NCBI GenBank assembly: GCA_022749755.1
Contig: CM040441.1
Span: 21,081,475 to 21,145,474, forward strand
DNA: 64,000 bases
Direction of reading: 5' to 3'
Source: Azadirachta indica
Taxonomy: Eukaryota > Streptophyta > Magnoliopsida > Sapindales > Meliaceae
The notes beneath the pieces are model-generated. The model was not told the DNA's origin, ran no database searches, and saw only the letters and a program-made list of their open reading frames with translations. The position numbers were made by a program, and so were the translations under genes. Positions 49,119 through 61,697 of this stretch are shown one piece after another. Positions within the stretch are counted from its first letter, which is position 1. Each line of letters opens with the position of its first letter.

Positions 49119-50676
49119 AAGAAAAGTCTGTCATAGGTTCAAAAATACAGAGGAAGTCTGGCCTATGCTTTGAGAAAATATTACACAAATCTATTCGAGA
49201 ATTGCGTTTAGCAATCCCTCGTATATTCCAATACAACAATTTTCATTTGGGTAAGGCATTTGTCTTTCGTCGGGTGGTAATGGATTCTCTCATTTTAGAA
49301 AGAACCTTGGCCCTTTTATGCTTAGGTTTAGACTTGATTCATAACCATCAGAATCCATCTTGCTCTTGGATAACTCCTTTACAACCTTATTAATTTCTTC
49401 CAACACAGATGAAAAAGGAACCTTTGGAGCATCATCATGACCATCTCTTTTAGTTTCTTTGACATGCTGCAGATGGCCTGATTTGTAGCAGGAAACATCT
49501 ATCATTAGATTATCATCTTGTTTTTTGTCTTCAACGTCCCGTTGAGAAGATAAAGTCTCCCCACCACCAAGATTAGAATCCTATACTAGGCTGCCTGCTT
49601 CATTAGACTTTAGAGTCTCATCATCAGATTTTGAAGCCTCTTCATCATCACTAGAAGATTCCCTTTGAGAAGTAGTCTTTGCATCACTAGAGGATGCATT
49701 ATTATCATCTTTGCTGGAAGACTTAAATTGCTCACTCTGCATCACCTCACCAGAATTGCCTCTGGAATAATTTGCAGGTGCCGGCGCTTCACACTTACCA
49801 TCAGCTTAATGCTTTTTTTGAGAGTCAACATTAATTTCCTGGCTTTTTAAGCCAACTGGATTATAGACTGTGTGCGACTTTCGTGAATGCGATCAACCTC
49901 GTTTATTGTTGCCCTCTAGAATTACATGATACGCAGCAACATCATGCCCAATAGCTCCACAACCTGAGCACTTCAAAGGCAAATTTGCGTCCATTAATTT
50001 GACTTAAAATTCATATTCCTCCCTCTCCACGGTTAAAAATTGAGGAAGATTTTCAGAAACATCCAGCTCCACTAGAACTCGAGCATAGTATCATAGGTCC
50101 CTTTTTGGTTAATTTTGTCAAACTGCAATGGAATACCAGCTCCTCGGGCAATCCCCATGACGATCATTGGGCATCAGTACTCCCAACTTAAGCCATAAAT
50201 CCTTACCCAAATCTGAGCCAAAGAGTGAATCTCTATCGTGTAAGGATCAAAATCCTGTTGCCATTGGTACAAACGAAAATAGCCTGAAGTCAGCGTACAT
50301 GTTCCATTGCCCCAAATACATTGCATGTCCAGCGTTTGTTAAGCCCAGCCTTCAAATCATCTACTTTGATCGGTTCAGAACCTCTTTTCAATATGAGACG
50401 CCCAATAAGGTTTGACTTGCTGAGACACATTCGCTTGTTATATTCCTCATGGTCGATCTTAATCACAACTTGGTCACACCTATAGCGTGGAGGAGGAAGC
50501 TGCGAAGGATGTGTTGGGAGATCATCCGCAGTCGCAGACAAAATAGAAGCAAACGATTTTTTTGCAAGTATAGGAACATCAGATTTTGAATTCATTAGAG
50601 CAATCTTGGATTTTTCAGCTGGAACTGCCTTGTGCTTTGCAATCACAGATGCAATTTCCTCGAATACAATCTCCAT
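49119..50676 (-). pseudogene. L1-type LINE: ORF1 (DUF4283, zinc knuckle) and start of endonuclease
   Basis: Minus strand, upstream half of the LINE. ORF1 starts at an ATG (50676) reading MEIVFEEIASVIAKHKAVPA. DUF4283 blocks follow (KKSFASIL, HEEYNKRMCLSKSNLIGRLI, LKAGLNKRWTCNVFGAME). A zinc-knuckle segment lies near 49940-49980, CSGCGAIGHDVAAY, in which the last Cys ligand is Tyr. The ORF2 endonuclease starts at 49239 (MLYWNIRGIAKRNSRIDLCN, then HRPDFLCIFEPMTD) and is cut by the copia element. ORF1 would be an RNA-binding chaperone of the LINE particle. Frameshifts and stops interrupt the region between about 49500 and 50290. Confidence 0.85.
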
Positions 50677-51045
50677 AAAGACTTGATCAAGTTAAAATCC
50701 TCAATCTGGGCATGTCATCAAACAAATAGCGCACACAATTGTGCTTCTTTTTGAGTGACGACCTGAGCTATTATTCGTGAATCCTTCCACAAATGTGTTT
50801 TCAATTAGTATATGTTGATTATTTTTTTGTCGCCGATAAAGAAGAAGCGGAGATCGGAGATCAGAAATTTTGCTCCAGTGGGAGTTCAGTAACTGAGTTA
50901 TTTGTTAGTTAAGGAGGTATAATTAATGCTGAGAATGGACTAAAAAAATATATCACAAATACTGAATTACGAGTTCTCTCATTTCTCTACTCTCTGCTAA
51001 GTTGGCATTATCAATCAAACCGCGAAGAGGAACTTCCAGATTTCT
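50677..51045 (-). mobile_element. probable LINE 5' UTR
   Basis: A less AT-rich stretch immediately upstream of LINE ORF1 on its strand. It ends where local repeat unit B begins, so the LINE's 5' boundary lies near 51045. No matching target duplication was found at the other end. Confidence 0.5.
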
Positions 51046-52300
51046 TAGAAGGAACATATGTATCGCATCTCACTTTAAATATGAATAAAGAAAATCAAGA
51101 ATTCTCCTTATAAATATTTTTGTATTCATAATTTCATTTTCATAAACATCTTTTTAAAAGTAATTCTAACTCTAAATTACACAGTCTTTACGTGCTCTCG
51201 AAACTTCAATTTTAGATAATTATGAAAAAATAAATAATGTTAAAATATTGTAAAAAATTAAACATAAAACAATTAAGCGAAACATCATTTGTTAGAGAAA
51301 AAATTTATACAACTGAGATATTTTTTTTGGTACAGGAGGAGCACAAGCAAGCAAGGTGGAATTTTTCATGGGTTTGAGATAAAATTGATATGTTATTACA
51401 GGAAATATGGCATGAAATACAACAAAATATCCTCAAGTGAATTATTAATGAGTGTAGTCTCCCTCAAACATATCGTCTCATTTCTTAATTATGACAATAA
51501 TATTAATATTTGTAATAATAATAATAATAATATGATCTATTATTTCGAATCAAGTTCCTTATTCACATTTTTTTATATACTAATAATATTAATAATGCTA
51601 TAAATTATTTACATATATAACACATGTATTAAGTAGAAAAAATACTTAAATTATTGTTATTTTTTAAAATATTTAATAAAAATAAAAGTTTACAATAGTC
51701 TATATTTTTTATCCTATAACTAGTTAAGTTTATACAATAAAATGAAAGTTTATTATCAATATATCACAATTTAATTAAGATATTTCTAGATCTTTCCAAT
51801 TAAACAACCACGTACAAAAATAAAATCAAAGTATATATGAAGATTAATGCAAAAGTTGATCCCCACATGATATTGCCCTCCTATCTATAATTTTAGACCA
51901 ATATTATTATTGTCCTCCTATCGATAATTAAAAAAGAAAACAACTTTAATTATTTCATTTACAATAAACAAAATAAAAAGAAAACATTTTTTTTATAACT
52001 ATTAAATAAATAAAAAATGAACCATGTCATAATTTTATTATTTTTCTTTATTGCTATGAGCTTATTTTTTTATTTTTTTTTTAAACATACAAATAATTTA
52101 GAGTTTTTTCAAATAAAATTTAGAAAAAATATTATTATCCAAACAAATGTTAATAATGAGTTCAGATAGATTTAAATAATTATATTGTGAGAAAAAAAGA
52201 TTTTAAGAGTATTTATAAAAATATGAAAAAATATTTTAAATGAGACACGAATAAAAAATTATATTATGCAAATCAAATTTAGTTCCATTTTTAATAGAAT
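51046..52300. repeat. local repeat unit B
   Basis: Aligns with unit A from about 36040 onward: CATCTCACTTTAAATATGAA, CTTCAATTTTAGATAATTA near 51204, CATGGGTTTGAG near 51369, GAATCAAGTTCC near 51547, AAAGTTGATCCCC near 51852. It then runs into a block (52120-52290) matching 41160-41330. Confidence 0.7.
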
Positions 52301-54109
52301 TGACAAATAATTTAATTTAATTTTTAAAAAACTTCAAAAAGTAATTTTAGTTTATTTCTATATATGATAAATAAAATATTTTATACATTTTATACATTTT
52401 TCTATTTATATTAATTGTAACCTTGATATTATTTTATTTATATCAAAATAATATTTTTTTGTACTTTTTGTTCTATTGAAAATATCATCATATCATGTAC
52501 AAGTAGATATGTTGAACATGGCCTAGGCTTATTGGGGCATCCATAATGAGTTTAATCGACCCAATCCAATTAGATGTGATAAATGATTATTTTTAAATAA
52601 ATATTATACTTGAGGACAGATTAATAGTTTCATATTTTATACATATTCTTATATTACATTGTAGGCCATTAAATCTAAATATCTCTAATTGTTAAGATTA
52701 AATTTAGCATGTGTATTAATTATAGTACATTTAATTTCGTGTTTAAATTTTATTTCAACCATTGAAGGTGCTAAATCTAACAGTTAGTAATTGATATAAA
52801 AATATGTAAAAATATGAGATTTTCGATCTTTCTTAATTATAAATATACTATTATCAATTTGTTTTGATAAACACTTATCTAAATTAATAAGTGATGAAAC
52901 TCTTATTTTGATTATAATTAAAACTACATATTCTAATCCTAATTAATAATACTTTCCTTATCTCTCTAGCTTAAATAAAGGAAAACGACCTATATTTCAC
53001 AATAATAAAAAAAAATACAAAACATCGACAAAGAGAGTAAGAGAAACATAGGGAGTTGATTTTTGTATTGCGCATTGAGAGGAGAGTTTTTGAACACGTA
53101 ATTTTTCTTCTCCATCCAATAAAGTTTGTGGAACCATCTGTTCACTTTCCAATTGGGTTTCGTCCGTTGCGGAATTATCTATTTAGGATCTTTACCATCC
53201 AATTAAGGTATATTTTTTCATATACTTTATGACTAATGTAATGTTTATTTTTTTTGTCTAAAGTTTGAATACGATTGAAAATTTGAATTTGATTAAAATG
53301 TAAATTTAATTAATATGTTTGTCTTTTTTACATTAAATGTCTGAATATAAATGTTAAATTATTTATTTCTAAAAAATAAAAAAAATCTAAAATTAATATA
53401 TTAACATATATACTCTAAAAAATCTTAAACTAATATATTAAATTATTAACATATATAAATGTTAAGTAATAAAGTAAGGTTATTTTTTATAAATAAAATA
53501 TTTAAATTATTTAAACGTTTACTCGTTTAAATGTAAATCAAAATTTTTAACTTAATTATATTAAAATATTTTTAACAAATATTCAGATATAAATTAGAAA
53601 ACAAACGGCTCTTAAATGTTTGAATAATTATTTTTTAGACTTCAGTCCAAAAAAAAAAACAAACCCTAAGTTTGGAAAAAGGCAAAAAAATTGATTGAAA
53701 TAATTTTGAGAGACACATTTTCTTTCTAAAGATATTGTTTTATGTAACTACAATTTTGTATTTTAAAATCGTAATATTTGTATACTTGAGCAAAAAAAAG
53801 TTTCAACAGGAATGATTTTTCATCTAATATAATATTAAGCCAGTCCTACACGTAGTTAAGTGTTAGAAAAAAATGAGACAATAAAAATTTAAGAAAATGG
53901 GATTGCTGATATTCATGTGAATATTTAAAAAAAAATTATTTTCTTTTTAAATATTATAATGAGTGCCAAATTCGCACGATATTCGATTGAATTTTTTTAA
54001 TAGGAAAAAGATAAAATTCCTTGCATGTATGCGTATTTTATATATATATATATATATATTATAATAATTAATAATACAATATAACTAAAACATAATTTAT
54101 TTATCTTAC
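52301..54109. other. AT-rich spacer, no recognised gene
   Basis: About 1.8 kb of AT-rich sequence with an AT microsatellite near 54040. A slightly GC-richer patch at 53040-53200 has no coding signature that I recognise. Confidence 0.45.
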
Positions 54110-54990
54110 AATGGCCTTGTCACGTATAGGTTTTACTTGACTTCTTGAATAATACAAAACCAAATTAATACTATTCTATAACAAGGCTTAAATTTAAGTA
54201 CGTATATATATATATATATATATTTAAAAATTACAAATCAAATTTGTTAATATATTAAATCAGAAAATTACAAATTAGTCCTTAACATTAATTCTATTAT
54301 TTTGTTATTTTTATTAAATTTCTTTGATTCTATCTAAAAGTTTCATTCATTTTTATTCTATCTTACAAATATTATAACTATTTTAAACCTTACTTTTAAA
54401 CTATTAAATAAAAAAATATACTGTGTTATGATGTTATTATTTTTTCTTGATTGCTGTGAATTTATTCTGAATTTGTTTAGAAAATATTACGAATAATTTT
54501 GAATTATTTTTTTCTAAAAAATTTTAGTTTGGTCATGTATTATGAGATGTAAAACTTCACTAGTCATGAGTATCACATTTCACATCTCATTCTAAATATG
54601 AATAAACAAAATAAAGAATACTCTTTCTAAATATTTTTATTCATAATTTAATTTTCTCACCCTCTTTTTCTTTTTTTTTTTTTTAAAGTAGTTTTAGTTC
54701 TAAATTACATAGCCTTTACATGTTCTTGAATACTCAATTTTAGATAATCATGAAACAAATAATGTTGAAATATTAAAGGAAATTAAATATGAAATGATTA
54801 AAGATAACATCATTTGTTATATTTAACTATTTAATATAAAAATAAAAACTAGATATAATTGGTATACTTTTATTGCTACTCACCGAAGAAAAAGGATGGT
54901 AACTGCATATACAGTGATGATAAGCAGCATCATGAGATATTTTGAGAGTAGGTTATGAGCTAATTATGCCTTTAAATCTAAAGGATTTAA
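54110..54990. repeat. local repeat unit C
   Basis: Begins with a block shared with unit D (ACCAAATTAA near 54160, then AAGGCTTAAATTTAAG) and continues through TTTTTATTAAATTTCTTTG. It keeps the anchor TCAATTTTAGATAATCATGA near 54734 and ends near 54990, shorter than units A and D. Confidence 0.65.
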
Positions 54991-55329
54991 GTATAGTTAA
55001 AATGAAGTAAATTCTAACTAATATTTGTATTTTTAAATTCTTAGATATTATTAAAGTCTCCACCCTTTATATTAACATATTTATATATATTCTCTCAGTT
55101 TGTCAAATACCTCTGACATTTTAGGGTATATTAGATACACGCGAATTTTGAGAAAATAGAAAGATTTTCCTTTAGTAAAGTATGTAATTTGATATATATG
55201 TTTTAACATATTATTATTTAATTGCTAAATTTAAGTAAAATAATAAAATAAAATATAATTTTCTCATAGTTGATAATTTAGCTTCCAACGTATTATATAT
55301 ACTACTATTAGAGATGAAAATGTTAAATT

Positions 55330-57010
55330 TAAAAACGTTTATTTTATTTTGTTATTTTAAAAAATTTTAGAAGTAAAAATATAATTTATTTAGATTTAAA
55401 TGCTAACAATAAATTTGAATAAATTTATATGATAAAATGTAATAACTTTTTTTTTACCTTTCTTATTGTAGTTAAAGATTTTGTCCTTTTACTTCCGATA
55501 GCAACAAAAACTTTGGTTTTCTTGAGCTACGCTAAACCAAATTAAAACTAATCTACGACGAGGCTAATATTTAAGCATTTATATATTTTTTTAAAATTAC
55601 AAATCAAATTTGTTATTTTATTGAATAAGAAAATTGCAAATTAATCAATAAATCAACTAATATTTTTTATTTTTATTAAATTTGTTTGTCTTTATACTAT
55701 TTGAAGATTCATTTATTTTTATTGTATATATCTTACCATTGTTATGATTATTCTAAAATTTACTTTAAATTCTTAAATTAAAAAAATGAAGCATGTTATA
55801 ATATTATCATTTTCTTCATTATTATGAACTTTTTTAATTTTTTAAAAACTATTACAAGTAATTTAGTTTATTTCTTTCTTTCAAGAAAGTTTTAGGTTAG
55901 TCACATATTATAAATTGTATAGACGAAGCATTAAATCAATTAAGTTTGCAATGTCTCTTTTCATGAGTATATCACATTTCACTTAAAATATGAATAAACA
56001 AAAGCAATAATTCTCTTTTTAAATATTTGTATTCATAATTTAATTTTCATACTCTTGAAACTTCAATTTTAGATAATTATGAAAAAAATAAATAATATTA
56101 AAATATTGTAAAAAAATTAAACATAAAATAATTAAATACAACATCATGTTTTGGAAAAAATTAAAAAACATACGGATTCTAGGTCATTGTGAAAAAAATT
56201 GTTATACTGTTTTGGGAAATGGTTCAAATAATATAATAAAATTAATTTCATACTGTTAATTGGAGAATAGTTTAGTGTTCTTTACTTTGCATTGTCCTAT
56301 GTGGCAAGAATAATAACAGTAACGATGATCATAATAATAACATAAATTAAATTTTAATTACATACATTTATGTGTGTTCGGTAAAAAAGTAGTTAGATAA
56401 TGTTATTTGAAGTAAAAATATACATGTGAATAGTACTTAATAAAAAAAAAAAATTTATGATAGTTTATATTTTTTATTATATTAAATAGCTAAATTTATA
56501 TTTTTGATATAAAAATAAAATGAAAGTTTATATCAGTATAAGGAACTTCATTAATGCAAAAGCTGATCCCCAAGTAATTCGGTTTTCCTCTTGATGGCTA
56601 TCTATTAGCAGTAGCATTTCATATTGATCATTTGAAGAAAAAATTAAAATTAACATTTCATATTGATAGATGATTACCTTTAAACTAAAACAATAATTAT
56701 TAGGGAGATTGACATATGAATCTAAAATTTGAAAAAGTAGCAGATATCTTAAAAGTTTGGGAATAAATAAATACTCTTGAAATTTAAAAAAAAAAATAAT
56801 TTTCTCTTAATTCAGATGTTCTTGAGTTGGCTTCTTTAGCTGTTATCATTTTCTTATTATTATTTTCATCACTAAAATTTAGTAAATAATAAATTAGAAT
56901 ATAAATATTTCAATTTTACTAATTTAGTCCCATTATCCACACGTAACTCGTTTTAATAATATTTCCTCTCTTTCTTCTCACGTAACTCATTTTCCCTCTA
57001 ATATATTAAA
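55330..57010. repeat. local repeat unit D
   Basis: Contains, in order: the block seen at 41160 and 52120 (AAATGCTAACAAT near 55400); the block shared with C (ACCAAATTAAAACTAATC); the anchor CTTCAATTTTAGATAATTA near 56060; AAAGCTGATCCCCAAGTAAT near 56560; and a right end (TTTAGTCCCATTATCC, then TTTCCTCTCTTTCTTCTCAC). The right end resembles both unit A at 37290 and the peptide gene's upstream region at 39370. Confidence 0.7.
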
Positions 57011-57590
57011 ATATTCCAAAATCTGAAAGCTTATGATAGAGAGATTATGTCTCTATAAAGAGAGAATCGCATTCCCCTTTTTTTTTTTTTTTTCAAATAA
57101 TCTCTAAGCAGAAACTTAGAGGAAATATATTTAAAAAGAATAGAATGAAACAAGGATTGAAAATGCCAAAATGACTTAGAAGATTGCTACAAAAACCAAA
57201 AAACAGCGCCATGTTAAGAGAAGGTAGAAAGTACAAAACTCAGCAAGCAAAAAGGCAACAACAATCCATCAAAATTTATCTATCCAACAAGCATAATTGC
57301 AGAAGTAAGCAAAACACAGATAATAGTAGAAGCACCAGTTAGCAATAGAAGAAATCTAGTAGCAAGCATAAAATTATCTCAAAAAGGCTAGAGTAGTCTT
57401 TGAAACGTAGTAAGTAGCAATTGTCAATAGGAAACTGAATATAAGGCAGCATCTGAAAGCTTTGCTATCACAAGAATCAAGTTGCACTCACCAAACAACA
57501 ACAAAACTCCATTTCGATGAAATAAAATTTATGCACACAAAACAAAAAGCGAATGTATTATCTTTGTATGCTTTCGAATCCTGAACAAAA
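57011..57590. other. spacer with strand-asymmetric base content
   Basis: No gene was recognised. The plus strand is A-rich (its complement rich in T with CTTGCTA and TTGCTTACT words), reminiscent of the T/C-rich leader upstream of the CACTA transposase at 8100-8500. A relic of another CACTA leader on the minus strand is possible but unproven. Confidence 0.3.
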
Positions 57591-57834
57591 TGTTAGAAGT
57601 ATAAACCGAGCGTAAGAATTAAAAAATTCTACAAGGACTCAATTGCAAAAATTAAAGTAATTGATGCAATTATAGAATAAGAAAGTTTAGAAGGACTACA
57701 TTAAAAATAAAAAAACAAGGAGAAAAGACTCCAACGAGTCTGTGTGTCTGTGTCTATATTTGTGTTTTGAGTATAATTATTTTATCAATAAAATTATTTT
57801 TATTGTGTGAGATTTCTTGAAAAATGCTACCCCA
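57591..57834 (+). repeat. copia-type LTR (5')
   Basis: Starts TGTTAGAAG and ends ACCCCA, followed after two bases by a PBS-like site. Its length of about 244 bp fits a small copia LTR. No second LTR was found downstream. Confidence 0.6.
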
Positions 57835-57836
57835 AT

Positions 57837-57849
57837 TGGTATCAAGACC
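57837..57849 (+). promoter_or_regulatory. primer binding site (degenerate)
   Basis: TGGTATCAAGACC resembles the initiator tRNA-Met site TGGTATCAGAGCC. A second, closer variant, TGGTATTAGAGCC, lies at about 57871, so the leader may be locally duplicated. Confidence 0.6.
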
Positions 57850-57999
57850 TCCCTGCGTTTCCAGCAAGTGGTATTAGAGCCCAACAAGTATTATCAAAGC
57901 CTAATTCGTATAGAAGATTATTCATGTGAATAGTGAGTGTTCTTCATACGAAGGGCACTATCTATACGTACACAAGATACTATTCAAAGACAGATCGGT

Positions 58000-58260
58000 A
58001 AGGATTAGCTAAGTATCAGAACCAAGTCATTGAGAACTGGTTAAGAAGAGAGCTAGGCTAGTGAGGAATAGCTGAATGAAAGCAAATTGGTAAGGTACGG
58101 GTAAGTATTAGAGCCAAAGCGTTGATGATCAGTTAAGCAGTTGAAGAGTCAAGTCATTGAGAACTAGTTAAGCAGAGAGATTAGGTCATTGAGGATTTAT
58201 TTGATAGAGGAATTTCTTGATACCCCAGGTCATCGAGGACCAGTTTCATGGAAAAGCTTC
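58000..58260 (+). repeat. degenerate leader repeats between PBS and gag
   Basis: About five copies of a phrase like AGTCATTGAGAACTAGTTAA start near 58024, 58117 (weak), 58151, 58183 and 58227. AGTATYAGARCCAA words are interspersed. No coding potential. Confidence 0.7.
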
Positions 58261-58294
58261 AAGATATCGTGTTTGTAGCAATGAGTAGGTTTGC

Positions 58295-59080
58295 CAAGTC
58301 ATGATGGGTGCTTTTCAAGTAGTTGTTGGAATTAAGAAGCCAACAATCAAAATTATGGTGTGTGTTTGACATGCATAGAGTCGTATCTCTAAGGCCAAGA
58401 CTTGTGGGAGATTATTGGCGGCAGTGAGGTTACGCTACTGCAAGACGCTATCGCTTTGAAGAAACGGAGAGTCCAAGCAAGAAAAGTATTGTTTGTGATA
58501 AAGACCACTGTAGAAAAAAAAACATTGGAGCGTATAAGAGATGCCGATACACCAAAGAAAGCATGGGATACCTTTGTGCAGCACTTTTCTCAAAAAGAAA
58601 TGACACGATATTACAACTTTTAAAAAATGAGCTATTGTCAATCACTCAAGAGAGAAGACAATAAATTAATTTTTAAGAAGGTGAGATCTATTTCCACGAA
58701 ATTTTAAAGTTAGAGCCTGCAAGCAAAATTTCCAAGTCTAGACTAAGAAGAATAATTATGCACGGGTTAAATCTTGAGTATAGAAGCTTTATTGTTGCAG
58801 CATAACGTTTTCCTGTTCAATCTTCTCTAGTCAATCTACAAAATTTGTTGGCCAAACAAGAAGCATTGGGCATGCAAATGACGACAATTTCGTTAAAAAT
58901 TGAAGATTAGACACTTTTCGTTAGTAAAAAAAAAATGGCAATCCTAACAATAAAATAACAAAAGATCACAAGACAAAAAATTAAGAAGAAAACATGAAGG
59001 AAATTCTCAATTAGGAGAGCACAACAAAAATCACGAAAGAAAAAACTGGCCAAAATAAAGGTCATTGCTTTGTCTATGAT
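58295..59080 (+). pseudogene. copia gag (UBN2-type) remnant
   Basis: Frame pieces: NNQNYGVCLTCIESYL, a TAA stop, GQDLWEIIGGSEVTLLQDAI, then RKVLFVIKTTVEKKTLERIR and DADTPKKAWDTFVQHFSQK. Next come LKLEPASKISKSR, HGLNLEYRSFIVAA and LLAKQEALGMQMTT. These match the UBN2/gag-polypeptide domain of Ty1/copia elements (LW...KAKALFVI...ERIxxADTxKEAWD). A frameshift precedes the first block and several stops follow. No zinc knuckle, protease or pol is recognisable: coding homology ends at about 59080, where another repeat begins. Confidence 0.82.
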
Positions 59081-59084
59081 AAGC

Positions 59085-61180
59085 AAGTGATATATTATTA
59101 ATTCACATATTTTTATGTCTTTTATTCCTTAATCTCAGGTGTTAGTTCTTGTTTGTTTTAATATGTTTATCGCATTTTGTATTTCGTAACTATTTCAAAG
59201 CAAAAGTCAATAAATGAGCTTAATTGAAGGAAAATCAAGCATTTCAATATTGAAGCATTATGATAAAAGACATGAAAATAGAGCACAAGTGTGCCTTCGC
59301 AAGTCTCTCCATCGACGTTGGACTAAAGGAGTAGAAATGGACGTGTTGAGTATGCTGTACTAAAATAGTCATAAATTCATCTTCAAAACTCAAAATTGTG
59401 TTGGAAGCTAAACATCTAAAGCTTTAATTTGATATGTCATGGCAATAGCTATAGCATGGTTACGTTGTCATGGGCTTGGAATTGGATGAATTTGGAGGCC
59501 ATGTCTTGTGCAAACAAGAGCAAATATGCATAAAGGGTGATAGAGCAAGGGTGGCACGCCTGCGCCACACTCATTGCCAACTCTATACCCTCGCACCGAG
59601 CGCTGCACGCCTACACCCCCTTGTCAATCCAATGATAGCCCAACTTCATTTTTGGTCCTTAAATCATTTATGAATTACTAGATTTGAGCATTTTCTATGT
59701 TTTCATACTTTTTTTACCTTACTGACCCTTTTACAAAAGGAAGAAATCAGTTTTGACAATTTGGAGAAGACTTGGGGAAGATTTTACGAAGAACACTTGG
59801 CCCTCTATAAAGAGGATAACAAGTTCATGGATGGAGACTGAAAACTAAATAGTTCTATTTCTCTTTCTCATGTTTTTACTTGTGATTTTGAGTTTTTAAT
59901 CAGGTATTTAAATAGCTAAACTTCTTAATTAGTGTTACATGACCACACTACTTGCAAATATGCAAGATCATACAAGTAGTGTAGTGTAAAAAATATGGTT
60001 GTTATACCCACAAGGACTGAATTTTTCGAGTTTTTAGACTAATTACTACAATTATGATAAATCGACTTTATTTAGGCAATCTAAGTTCGAGTGATGGAAC
60101 TAACAAAATAATAAACTAATTTCTCTAATTTAAAAATAGGAATAGTAAACAAGAAGTAGAGGCAATAGAGTAAGTGTGTAAAATTGATATGAAAATTGTT
60201 CTAGGGCCTTGACTTTACCTGAATGTTACTATGTTTATCCTAATTAGGAATTGCTAATACTTATATTTTAATTCACTAATCATTGGTTGTGATTTAAACT
60301 AATTACCTCTCTTGAATGTCATACCACGTCCTATGTTTAACCAACCTAGCTGTTCCCTATTTGGCTGGATTAATTAAACGCTCTTTTAGCTTTGCCAATT
60401 ACTAACATCTAAAAAACTCAATTATCTCCTGATTTCTTGGAATCCCTAGAATTAATTTGATTATCTAGACATCTATGTCTTCTCGAACTCTCAATGTTCG
60501 TGAATTATGTTTTCTTTATCCTAATGAACAAATTAGTCTCTACCAAACATTCATTCATTCATTCATAAAGTTTAACTAATCCATTTTTCAACAAATTAAA
60601 AGCTTTAAGTGCAAAAAAGCATAAATGAATAAAACATTTTATATTAACAAAATTCCCAATCATTCAAAACATAATCCAATTAGGTTATATTGAGACCCTA
60701 AAATATAGAAATTAGCTTAAAATATCACTATCCAACATCAACATCATCTTGAAATTCATCATTCAACAAAATAAAATAAATAATAATAATCCAAATGAAA
60801 TTCAAGAGAAATTAAGAGTTAAAGAGATAGAACTAGGTTGATTGATGCTTCAAATTCCTGATTCTTCAAGTGATCTTCTAATCTCTAAGAAATTGTTGAT
60901 TCTTTACCTTTCTCTTATTGGAACTCTCTCTCTTTTCTCTATTTCTCACTCTAAAAACCTCATTTTTAAAATTGGATATTGGTGACTGAGGTTAAAATAG
61001 TATGAAAACTTAGGATAGGTCCAAATCAAGCCATCCAATCATGATCCAAGGGCTAAAAATCAAGTTTTGACATTATTTAGCATTCAGATGACAAGACGGC
61101 AAGGCCAAAGGGCGTGGGCATGCTGTGGTGGCAAACTCGATGGTGTGGCCACGTGTCATAACTACTAACCATGACATGTC
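59085..61180. repeat. non-coding repeat region, possibly LTR-type
   Basis: Begins TGATATATTATTAATTC right at the end of the gag remnant. It includes a GC-richer stretch with CGCC/GCGCC words (59545-59640), a 10-bp inverted repeat (59945-59954 with 59973-59982) followed by TATACCCACAAGGACTGAAT, and a second GC-richer end near 61090-61160 (GTGGCCACGTG). No coding domain. The composition is typical of large plant LTR or leader sequences, but no repeated ends were identified. Confidence 0.4.
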
Positions 61181-61697
61181 CCATGACATATTATTTTAAA
61201 GCTCTAAATGTATAGTTTCTAATGCCTAAACAGATAGAGATTTTGAGTTATGTAAACAAACTTATTGCTATTTTAGTACACCATATTCAGAACAACTATT
61301 CTACAGCTTTAGCTTAAGATCAATGGAGAGGTGACAAAAAGCTTGCATCTTTCATGACATATGATCACTCAAAGCCAAAAAGAAAGAAAAAAATGAAAAG
61401 GGAGAAGAAACAAGTCATTCTTTTAGCAATATAGAAGTCAAAATTATCATAAACAAAGTTAGGGCACTAATAAGCAGTTGAAATTTGTGAAGTATTATAC
61501 ATAGATTGGAAAAGGACCACTAAAAACATGCATCTAAAGATTGCAAATATGGTCCAAATATGATTCCCAATTTAAATGGAAATGCAGTATCCACCCATTA
61601 GTAATTTTAAAGTGTTGTGCAACCTACACGCAATTTTTAGCAAGACAGCAAACACATAATGTAAAATTGATACTATTAGAAAATAATTAAAAGAGCA
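61181..61697. other. spacer, nothing recognised
   Basis: Moderately AT-rich sequence without a coding signature or repeat that I can identify. Confidence 0.4.
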
